This document shows, piece after piece, positions 53,627 through 60,901 of a DNA stretch of 64,000 bases. The DNA comes from Rhodoferax sp. U2-2l. Its GTDB lineage: Bacteria; Pseudomonadota; Gammaproteobacteria; Burkholderiales; Burkholderiaceae_C. Positions within the stretch are counted from its first letter, which is position 1. Every line of letters begins with the position of its first letter. The translations under genes were made by a program, and so were the position numbers. Below the pieces are notes generated by a model, which was not told the origin of the DNA, ran no database searches, and saw only the letters and a program-made list of their open reading frames with translations. Location: the NCBI RefSeq assembly GCF_020594515.1, contig NZ_JAJCTH010000007.1, positions 113,901 to 177,900 on the forward strand, given 5' to 3'.

Positions 53627-54127
53627 GTGCCGCGGCACCTGTCTCACGTTCGGGATGACTGTGTTCTCCTCCTTGCCGAGTCCCTGGCTGGCGTCTGCGT
53701 CCTGCTGGACTGCGCCGGGCCGTTTGCCAACACCTCGGAGCCGCTGATGCGCGCCTGTATCGAGGCTGGCGCGCACTACCTCGACATCACCGCGGAGATC
53801 AACGTCTATCGGCTGGGCGAACGCCTCAGTTTGGAGTCCGCCCGCTCCTGTGTGATGCTGCTGCCTGGCGTGGGTTGGGACATGGTGCCGACCGACAGCC
53901 TGGCGCAGCAGTTCTCGCGGGTTGCACACCCCGTCTTGCCGCGAATTGCCCTGCAGGTTGCCACCGCCATGTCCCGTGGATCGGCCATCCGTGCCGGCGA
54001 GATTGTGGGCGCGTGGCTGATGGCGCGTGTGGACGGCGCATTGGTTTACACACCGCATGCCATGTCGGCACTGTTCAACTTCGGCGATGGGAATGTAACC
54101 TGTGCGCCGTTGACCACGATGCCATAA
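53627..54127 (+). pseudogene. Truncated saccharopine-dehydrogenase-like oxidoreductase
   Basis: An open frame of 166 residues. LLDCAGPFANTSEPLMRACIEAGAHYLDITAE is typical of the saccharopine dehydrogenase/trans-acting enoyl reductase family just after the Rossmann motif (here LLDCAGPF, EPLMRACIEAGAHYLD), and VMLLPGVGWDMVPTDSLA and LFNFGDGNVTCAP continue it. The first 80 or so residues with the GxxGxxG dinucleotide site are missing, and the C-terminal half ends abruptly in TTMP where the family continues for 200 residues. A start in the middle of the fold and both ends lost mark it as a relic. Confidence 0.7.
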
Positions 54128-54361
54128 CCGAACAACTATGGCCTCTTTGATGACGTCCAGTACGTGCGCCACCTAACAGACGCAGTCAGTCCTGGACAGC
54201 GTTAATTCGAACTATGCAACCAGACAAACTACCCGTGACACCTCAAGTTGGAACGACACCCCCGGCGCCACCGCCAGCCGTTTTGCCCGAGTGTGAGGAG
54301 CCGGATTTTGTCGAAGGCCATGAAGATCCGGCGCAGTCCGAAGAGTTGGAGCGACAACAAG

Positions 54362-55447
54362 ATGCCTGATCAAACGCCTATTCGCATCCGAAAGGGGCAA
54401 GCGCCCAAACCCATCACCCGCGCCGAGTTCCATGCGCTATTCAATGTGCGTTTTTATGACCCTGCATTTGAGGTAGAGCGCGCAGCTATTGACCGACTCG
54501 AAGCCATCGCCTGGAAGGCGATTCAAGACGGGCGCAAAGCGCCGCTCACCCAGGCGGCTGGCCGTGGTTTTGCCGACCCGACCTACCAGATTTCGGTGCA
54601 GTGGCTGGACACCCGAAAACGGCTCAAGGCGGCCCAAAAACACTGGCAAGACCCGTCCACCCCAACCCGTGTCTTGCTCATCTGTGGCAGCGCCCGCAAT
54701 GATGGGACCTGTCCGGGTGAAATCTCAAAGACCTGGCGCCTGACCGAGATGGCCCAACAGGTCGTGCAGAGTCTGGGGGCCGAGGCGGACGTGCTGGACC
54801 TCAGCCTGGTGACCTCAGAATATGGTCGGACCATCCAGCCGTGCAAAGGCTGTGTATCGAGCGCCATGCCCTTGTGCCATTGGCCCTGCACGTGTTACCC
54901 CAACCACGCACTCAACCAGGCCGACGACTGGATGGCCGAGATTTATGAGCGTTGGGTCGCCGCGCACGCGGTGATCGTCCTCACACCCACCTATTGGTAC
55001 CAGTCACCCAGCCCATTGAAACTGATGATGGATCGCATGGTTTGTGCGGACGGTGGCAACCCCGACCCGACCACCACCCATGGCAAACGCGTGGCTGAGG
55101 CGAAGTTGATCGAGCAGCAAGGTTGGGACTACCCAAAACACCTGGCCGGGCGCGCCTTTGGTGTGGTCGTCCATGGCGACGTGGCGGGTGTCGAGTCGCA
55201 CCGACGCAACCTGGTGGACTGGCTGGCGTGGATGGGTTTGATTGATGCGGGTGCCGCCGCCACACTGGACCGTTATGTCGGTTACTACGAACCCTACTTT
55301 GACAGCCACAACGCGCTGGACCGAGACAAAGCCGTTCAGGAAGAGGTGCGCAACGTGGCCCGCGCTGTGGTGGGTACAGCCAAGAAGCTGCGCGCGGCGC
55401 CGTTGGACCCCGCCGACCGCCCCCTCCGGTCCCCGCGCCCCAAGTGA
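54362..55447 (+). CDS. NAD(P)H-dependent FMN reductase-like (flavodoxin-fold) protein
   Basis: 361 residues from the ATG at 54362; the longer frame upstream overlaps the relic region. An N-terminal 100-residue extension (PITRAEFHALFNVRFYDPAF) precedes a flavodoxin-like fold: VLLICGSARNDGTCPGEISK binds FMN phosphate, VLTPTYWYQSPSPLKLMMDR is the second flavin loop, and AFGVVVHGDVAGVE follows. A Cys cluster, CKGCVSSAMPLCHWPCTCYP (five Cys within 20 residues), replaces the common CxxC and may hold metal or disulfides. The substrate is unknown. Confidence 0.8.
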   Translation: MPDQTPIRIRKGQAPKPITRAEFHALFNVRFYDPAFEVERAAIDRLEAIAWKAIQDGRKAPLTQAAGRGFADPTYQISVQWLDTRKRLKAAQKHWQDPSTPTRVLLICGSARNDGTCPGEISKTWRLTEMAQQVVQSLGAEADVLDLSLVTSEYGRTIQPCKGCVSSAMPLCHWPCTCYPNHALNQADDWMAEIYERWVAAHAVIVLTPTYWYQSPSPLKLMMDRMVCADGGNPDPTTTHGKRVAEAKLIEQQGWDYPKHLAGRAFGVVVHGDVAGVESHRRNLVDWLAWMGLIDAGAAATLDRYVGYYEPYFDSHNALDRDKAVQEEVRNVARAVVGTAKKLRAAPLDPADRPLRSPRPK

Positions 55448-55502
55448 AAGACGAGCCGCACGAGGTGACGTCTGATTGGCAATAACGCTGTTGCCGTCCT
55501 AT

Positions 55503-56267
55503 TCAGCGTGAATGCGAGGGCGCCGAAAGACGCGCCCGCACATCGGCCTGCACCATCAGTTCTGAAAACCACAGCTGGTATCCGGCATCACTGGGGTGAA
55601 GCCCGTCGGTGGCGTTCAATTGGGGTTGCAAAACGAACGGGTCGTCTGCGCTTTCGTGAAAGAGATTGACATACAGCGCTGAGTGGGTGGCTGCAGCTTC
55701 CCGTACCAAGGCGTGCAATTTGCGCGAGCGCCAGGTCATCAGCCAGGACACCGGTGCCAAAAAAAACGGCGCATTGCCCACATTGCCGGCGGGCATCAGC
55801 ACCACCAGCTCAGCCAGTTGGCGCGCCCGCTGCGTCACGCGTTCGACATCCCTGTGTAATGCCTCCATGCCACGCAGGCGAATGACGTCATTGCCCCCGG
55901 CCATCACCAGCACCATGTCAAAGTGGTCGTGACCGCTGAGTTGTGACAGCAGGTCCGCGAACGTCGCACCGTCCTGCGACCGGTTGTTGATCAGCAAGTT
56001 GGGGAAGCTCTGACCGAGCAAGCCCGCCACGCTGGCTTGTGCCCCGCTGGCACCGGTGCCCACGGCGGTGCTGTCGCCCACGATGAGCAGCCTCTTGGAC
56101 GGTTGCTCGGGTGCGTGTTGCAGCGGTTCGCTTCGCCTTGTCAACTCAACCGATTCGCGCAACAGCCAGGCGGCTCTGGCGCCCATCAGCAGAACGATGG
56201 CCGCAGCGCTCCAAAGTAGAACCCGCACTGCCGAACCGTTTTCAAGCCGCAGCAAAGTCAAGTCCAT
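55503..56267 (-). CDS. SGNH/GDSL-family hydrolase
   Basis: 254 residues from the ATG at 56267. An N-terminal membrane anchor VLLWSAAAIVLLMGARAAWL is followed by the SGNH blocks: LLIVGDSTAVGTGAS with the nucleophile Ser (block I), VMAGGNDVIRL (block III Asn) and ATDGLHPSDAGYQLW with the Asp and His (block V). Such enzymes are esterases, lipases or deacylases, here probably facing the periplasm. The gene may be coupled to the small upstream gene it overlaps. Confidence 0.85.
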   Translation of the reverse strand: MDLTLLRLENGSAVRVLLWSAAAIVLLMGARAAWLLRESVELTRRSEPLQHAPEQPSKRLLIVGDSTAVGTGASGAQASVAGLLGQSFPNLLINNRSQDGATFADLLSQLSGHDHFDMVLVMAGGNDVIRLRGMEALHRDVERVTQRARQLAELVVLMPAGNVGNAPFFLAPVSWLMTWRSRKLHALVREAAATHSALYVNLFHESADDPFVLQPQLNATDGLHPSDAGYQLWFSELMVQADVRARLSAPSHSR

Positions 56268-56454
56268 GTTGTTGCAAGATAGGGACCGCTGCCATGGCAA
56301 GGCTGTTCGTGGGCACTGCGTCGGCGCGGCCCAAATCCTCCGGGTTCGCCGCAGCACCAGCGGCAGCACCGCCCAGTGCGCAGGCAACGGCGTGCTTGGC
56401 AAGCTTTTCGTCAGTACGTACGGTGGTGGATGGTGGCGGGGTCAACGGGTTCAT
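56242..56454 (-). CDS. Small hypothetical protein (70 aa) overlapping the SGNH gene
   Basis: ATG at 56454 with a GGAGAA ribosome site five bases before it on the minus strand. The product is Ala-rich (HAVACALGGAAAGAAANPED) and ends in HGLDFAAA. It overlaps the start of the SGNH gene by 26 bases in another frame, an arrangement that suggests translational coupling. Not recognised; short length keeps confidence moderate. Confidence 0.45.
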   Translation of the reverse strand: MNPLTPPPSTTVRTDEKLAKHAVACALGGAAAGAAANPEDLGRADAVPTNSLAMAAVPILQQHGLDFAAA

Positions 56455-56697
56455 GTGCTTCTCCGCAAGGAATGGACGATGGCACGAGCACGATGCCCGG
56501 ACCGGAAACGGTAGGGTGACCTTAGTTCTGCGACTGTGGGCCCGTCTGTTTGACAGCGTACGGTGTGACACGGCCACATCGTCAACAGAAGTCCCTCCTG
56601 TCAGTCACCGCGCGGGTTGGTACGTTGAGCAACAGACCCGGTCGATCTTTACCCCGACGATGAACCGCTTCTTCAACCATTTCTGAAAGATTCCACC

Positions 56698-57144
56698 ATG
56701 ACTGAAAAAATCGCCAATGTGCATTGGGAAGGTCCGGGCAAGACGGGGCAGGGTCAGATCAGCACCGAGACCGGTGCGCTGGAGCGTTATCCCTACGGTT
56801 TTGCCAGCCGCTTCGAAGACGACCGCAAGGGCACCAACCCTGAAGAGTTGCTGGCCGCCGCGCATGCCGCTTGTTTCTCGATGGCGTTCTCATTTGCCTG
56901 CGACAAGGCAGGATTTGCCACCCGCAAGCTTGACACACAGGCCCGCGTGCGTTTGGCGCCTCAGGGCGAAGCCTTCGTGATCGACCGCATCAGCCTGACG
57001 CTGAACGCCAGCGTGCCCGGCCTGGACGAGGCTCGGTTCCAGGAAATCGCTGCGTCGGCCAAACGTGATTGCCCATTGTCCAAGGCGCTGGCCAGCGTGG
57101 CCGAGATCAGTTTGCAGGCCACGCTGGACCAGGGAGCCCCATGA
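56698..57144 (+). CDS. OsmC-family organic hydroperoxide reductase
   Basis: 148 residues. LEERY-type opening (ALERYPYGFASRFEDDRKGT), then AAAHAACFSMAFSFACDKAG with the peroxidatic Cys and AKRDCPLSKALASV with the resolving Cys. OsmC proteins reduce organic hydroperoxides with lipoyl or thiol donors and belong to the general stress response. It is the first of a rightward run that continues with the Rho_N, CBS and epimerase genes; the next ATG is 59 bases on. Confidence 0.92.
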   Translation: MTEKIANVHWEGPGKTGQGQISTETGALERYPYGFASRFEDDRKGTNPEELLAAAHAACFSMAFSFACDKAGFATRKLDTQARVRLAPQGEAFVIDRISLTLNASVPGLDEARFQEIAASAKRDCPLSKALASVAEISLQATLDQGAP

Positions 57145-57203
57145 CCCCAGCCGCAGCGCTCACCACGTCACTGCCCAACGTCAACACCATCCAAGGATCT
57201 GTC

Positions 57204-57530
57204 ATGCCACAAAAAGATTGGAGCGCCAAACGCGAACGTCAGTACGCCCACATCAAGGACAGCCTGCTGGAAGGTGGCAAGCCGGAGCCGCTGGCCGAAG
57301 AGATAGCGGCACGGGTCGTCAACAAGGAGCGGGCGCAGCACGGTGAATCGGTGACCGCCAGCGCTTCGTCGATCAACGACATGTCTGCAGGTCGCCGTGG
57401 TGGCTTGCGTTCCCACCAAGGCCCGGGTGGTCGCACCGTACTGCAGCTTCGCAACGAGGCCCGTCAGCGCGGCCTGAAGGGTCGTTCGGCCATGAACAAA
57501 GCGCAGCTTGAAGCTGCCCTTGCGCGATGA
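57204..57530 (+). CDS. Small protein with Rho N-terminal-like C-terminal domain
   Basis: 108 residues from the ATG at 57204. The N-terminal half DWSAKRERQYAHIKDSLLEG and LAEEIAARVVNKERAQHGE is a charged helical unit seen in proteins annotated loosely as plasmid stabilisation proteins. The C-terminal RTVLQLRNEARQRGLKGRSA followed by MNKAQLEAAL is a Rho_N/SAP-type nucleic-acid-binding helix pair. The stop overlaps the CBS gene start. It is likely a DNA-associated stress protein; the function is not known. Confidence 0.7.
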   Translation: MPQKDWSAKRERQYAHIKDSLLEGGKPEPLAEEIAARVVNKERAQHGESVTASASSINDMSAGRRGGLRSHQGPGGRTVLQLRNEARQRGLKGRSAMNKAQLEAALAR

Positions 57531-58057
57531 CTGCGCCGACGGGTCTCCCGCCCGGCGCGATTGGCGACGAGAGTTCGCCGGTGGTGGCCGCAGAGGCCGG
57601 TGCGGTGGCGCCGTTGCTGGTCAGCAGCGTGGAAGCCGTGGCCCGTACGCGGCTGCTCACCGTGGCTGCGAATACGCGGCTGGTTGACGTGGCTGCACGG
57701 TTGTCGGGTGCGCAAATCAGCGTCGTGGTGGTGTGTGATGCGGTAGGTGTCGCGCTAGGCACCATCACCGAAACCGTGCTGGTCAGGCACCTGGGGCTGG
57801 GCCAGGCTGACTTCTTTTCCACCCGAGCCGGCGACGTGATGACGCAGGACTTCAGCACCTGCACACCCCAGGAGCCACTGTCCGACCTGCTGGCGATGAT
57901 GCACACGCGCGGTCTGGCTCACGTGCTGCTGATCGGCGCCGATCAGCAGCTTTTAGGTGTGCTGAACGCGCGCGACGGGTTAAGGGCCTTGCTGGCGGCC
58001 GGCAACCACGAAGAGGCGCTGCTGCGCAACCACGTGATGGGCATCGGCGACCAATGA
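57527..58057 (+). CDS. CBS-domain pair protein
   Basis: 176 residues. Two CBS units: VARTRLLTVAANTRLVDVAA with ISVVVVCDAVGVALGTITE, and DVMTQDFSTCTPQEPLSDLL with LAHVLLIGADQQLLGVLNAR, followed by DGLRALLAAGNHEEALLRNHV. CBS pairs bind adenine nucleotides and act as energy sensors. Overlaps its neighbours on both sides by four bases (ATGA type), so it is translated with the Rho_N protein and the large epimerase fusion. Confidence 0.85.
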   Translation: MTAPTGLPPGAIGDESSPVVAAEAGAVAPLLVSSVEAVARTRLLTVAANTRLVDVAARLSGAQISVVVVCDAVGVALGTITETVLVRHLGLGQADFFSTRAGDVMTQDFSTCTPQEPLSDLLAMMHTRGLAHVLLIGADQQLLGVLNARDGLRALLAAGNHEEALLRNHVMGIGDQ

Positions 58058-60627
58058 CAGCGCAAGACCTGCGCGGCAAGCCCATCGTTCTGATCACCGG
58101 TGCCAGCGGCAACCTGGGCCGCTCGGTGGCCACGGCCTTGATGGGCTCGTACCAGATCGTCGGCCTGGACCGCCAGGCCAGCGATGATGGCGACTTTCCG
58201 GTCATCGCGGTGGACCTCAGCGCTGATGACTCGGTGGTATCGGCGTTGCAGGTGTTTCGTGAGACCTATGGGCCGCACATTGCCAGCGTTGTGCACTTGG
58301 CCGCCTATTTCGATTTCACGGGCGAAGACAACCCGCTGTACCAGTCGGTCAATGTGGAAGGGACGCGGCGTTTGTTGCGTGCCTTGCAAGACTTTGAGGT
58401 GGCCCAGTTTCTCTACCCCAGCACCATGCTCGTGCACGCGCCGTGTCGACCTGGCGAACTCATCGACGAGACACAGCCGATTGCCCCGGGCTGGGCTTAC
58501 CCGGCATCCAAGGCCGCCGCCGAGGCCGTGGTGCGCGCGGAATGCGGGCACATCCCCAGTGTCATCCTGCGCCTGGCCGGTGTCTACGACGACCACACGA
58601 TGGTGCCGACCCTGGCGCAGCAGATAGCCCGCATTTACGAGCGCGACCTGCAGAGCCACCTGTATTCCGGCAGTACGCTGGTCGGCCAGTCAGCGCTGCA
58701 CCGGGACGACATGCTGGACGCGCTCAAACGCGCGGTGGACCGGCGCGCGCGGCTGCCCGCCGGCACCGAAATCTTGATTGGCGAGGCCCAGGCGGTCGGT
58801 TACGGCGTGCTGCAGGACCGCCTGGGCCAACTGATGCACGGCGCAGATGCCTGGCCGACGCTACAAGTGCCAAAACCGCTGGCAGCGGCGGGCGCCTGGG
58901 TACAGGGCCAGCTGGAACCGCTGGTGCCGGATGCCATCGACGGTGGCAAACCGCCCTTCATCCGCCCGTTCATGGTGGCCATGGCCGATGACCACTTCGC
59001 GCTCGACATCCGCCGCGCACGCTTGTTGCTGGATTGGGAACCCAGGCATCACCTGGCCGATGAGTTGCCACAGATGGTGAGCAACCTGAAGGCCGACCCA
59101 GTCGCCTGGTACAGCGCCAACGGCGTTGTGGCGCCAGGCTGGGTCACCAGCGCGGTCGAAGGCGAAGCGTCCAAACCTTCCGAAGCGTCGGCCGCGCCAG
59201 TGCCACCCCTCGCTCCCGTGGTTGAAAACCCGGACGTGCTGCGCACACGCCACGAGGCGCAACGCCAGGCTGAGCACGGTGCCTGGCGCTGGGCCCACTT
59301 TGTCAATCTCGGCCTGGGCAGCTGGCTGCTGACACAGCCCCTGCTGGTTGGCATTCAGGAGGCCGGACTGCGCCGCAGCGAAATGGCCCTGGGCCTGCTG
59401 TTGCTGGTCGCAGCGGGTCTGGCGCTGTCTTGGCGCGCGGTGTGGGCGCGCTGGCTGTGCGCCGGCATCGGTGCGGTTGTCATGGCGCTGCCATTTTTGT
59501 GGTCCACCGCCAACGCGGCGGCTTACCTCTCGGACACTTTGGTCGGCGCCCTGATCTTCGGCCTGGCGGTGTGCAGCAAGCCAGAGCCGGGCTCGTCGGC
59601 CATCGCCGCGCTGACCGGTCCCAGTGTCCCGCCGGGCTGGAGCTACAACCCGTCCGAATGGAGCCAGCGTGTGCCGATCATCGTGCTGGCGTTGCTGGGC
59701 CTGTATGTCTCGCGTTATTTGGCTGGCTACCAATTGGGGCACCTCCCGGCGTTGTGGGACCCGTTCTTCACCGGCTCACCCACCGACCCGCGCAATGGCA
59801 CCGAAGAAATCGTCACCTCCTGGGTGTCCACAGCGTTGCCGGTGTCCGACGCCGCGCTGGGCGGCTACACCTACCTGCTGGAAATTCTCACCGGCTTGGT
59901 GGGGTCGCGTCGGCGCTGGCGCACGGCACCCTGGCTGGTGCTGCTGTTCGGCCTGATGATCGTACCCCTTGGGCTGACGACCATCCTGTTCATCGTCATC
60001 CAGCCGGTGGTGCTGGGCACCTGGAGCACGTTGGCGCTGGTGGGCGGTGCAGCGGTGTTGATCCAGATTCCCTACTCGCTGGACGAACTGCTGGCGACCT
60101 GCCAGTTCCTGCGCCGCCGTATCCTGGCCGGCAAGCCGTGGCTGCGGGTGCTGTTTCTGGGCGACACCGACGACCTGCCGCCCCCTGGCGCGGTGCCAGT
60201 TGATGACGCTGGCGATGAGTTCAACCAACCGCTGGGGGTGGTCTTGACGAGCATGCTGGGCGGCGGGGTCAGTTTGCCCTGGAACCTGGGCCTGGCGGGT
60301 TTGATCGGCCTGTCGCTGCTGTTCACCCGTGTCACCCTGGGTGCCGAAGGTGCCATGGCCGACGCCCACCACGTCATCGGTTGCCTGGTGCTGACGGTGT
60401 GCGCCATCGCAGCGGCCGAAATGGCCCGACCGGCACGGTTGCTGAATGGGGTGCTCGGCATCGGTCTGGTGCTCTCGCCACTCATGGTCGAAGCGGACAA
60501 ATTGGCGGTTTCCGTCAGCATTGGCCTGGGGCTTGCCTTGATGCTGCTGAGCATCCGCCGCGGGCCGATCAAAGAACGCTACGGTTTGTGGAATCGCTGG
60601 CTGGTGTCGGACCAGTTTTCTCTTTGA
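58054..60627 (+). CDS. Epimerase/dehydratase fused to a VKOR-like membrane domain
   Basis: 857 residues. Residues 1-340 are an extended SDR with GASGNLG (16-22) and catalytic YPASK. From about 415 a membrane part begins with an SPW-like two-helix unit (HFVNLGLGSWLLTQPLLVG). A middle part WDPFFTG, GTEEIVTSWVSTALPVSDAALG and WRTAPWLVLLFGLMIVPLG resembles VKOR-family domains, but the expected GTWCTLCL reads GTWSTLAL near 655-662, so the redox Cys pair is absent. A second SPW-like unit ends the protein. Domain call is from memory of the families; function unknown. Confidence 0.7.
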   Translation: MTAQDLRGKPIVLITGASGNLGRSVATALMGSYQIVGLDRQASDDGDFPVIAVDLSADDSVVSALQVFRETYGPHIASVVHLAAYFDFTGEDNPLYQSVNVEGTRRLLRALQDFEVAQFLYPSTMLVHAPCRPGELIDETQPIAPGWAYPASKAAAEAVVRAECGHIPSVILRLAGVYDDHTMVPTLAQQIARIYERDLQSHLYSGSTLVGQSALHRDDMLDALKRAVDRRARLPAGTEILIGEAQAVGYGVLQDRLGQLMHGADAWPTLQVPKPLAAAGAWVQGQLEPLVPDAIDGGKPPFIRPFMVAMADDHFALDIRRARLLLDWEPRHHLADELPQMVSNLKADPVAWYSANGVVAPGWVTSAVEGEASKPSEASAAPVPPLAPVVENPDVLRTRHEAQRQAEHGAWRWAHFVNLGLGSWLLTQPLLVGIQEAGLRRSEMALGLLLLVAAGLALSWRAVWARWLCAGIGAVVMALPFLWSTANAAAYLSDTLVGALIFGLAVCSKPEPGSSAIAALTGPSVPPGWSYNPSEWSQRVPIIVLALLGLYVSRYLAGYQLGHLPALWDPFFTGSPTDPRNGTEEIVTSWVSTALPVSDAALGGYTYLLEILTGLVGSRRRWRTAPWLVLLFGLMIVPLGLTTILFIVIQPVVLGTWSTLALVGGAAVLIQIPYSLDELLATCQFLRRRILAGKPWLRVLFLGDTDDLPPPGAVPVDDAGDEFNQPLGVVLTSMLGGGVSLPWNLGLAGLIGLSLLFTRVTLGAEGAMADAHHVIGCLVLTVCAIAAAEMARPARLLNGVLGIGLVLSPLMVEADKLAVSVSIGLGLALMLLSIRRGPIKERYGLWNRWLVSDQFSL

Positions 60628-60779
60628 TTCGTTGCATCATGAATGGCTGAAATACCAGCCGTGATCAGTTGGCATTTCAGATGACCCCTGCTGAAAGGAA
60701 TTGCTGATGCGGCAAACTGGCAGAGAAATTAGACTGCCGGACAGCGGTCGTTGGCGACTGACAGCAACGACTGCTCATC

Positions 60780-60856
60780 GGCCATGTGGGGTTAGGCTGG
60801 GGCCGATGTCGCCAAGCAAAGCGCGTCTGAGGCCACCCGCCCAACCCCACATGGCC
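60780..60856. repeat. Hairpin repeat with conserved loop, copy 2
   Basis: Stem GGCCATGTGGGGTT onward at 60780-60804 pairs with 60831-60856 (first 14 bases perfect, few mismatches after). The 26-base loop 60805-60830 begins GATGTCGCC and ends GCGCGTCTGA, the reverse complement of the loop in copy 1 with two changes. Placed between two convergent genes, so it may act as a two-way terminator or be a mobile repeat. Confidence 0.75.
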
Positions 60857-60901
60857 CAAGCGTAGCGCCAAACTGTCACTGAATGACCCCGCCTTCGACT
60901 G

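Noticed and set aside
53159..60856. CRISPR-like repeats
   Set aside because: Only two widely separated hairpin copies in opposite orientation, with no regular spacers and no cas genes.
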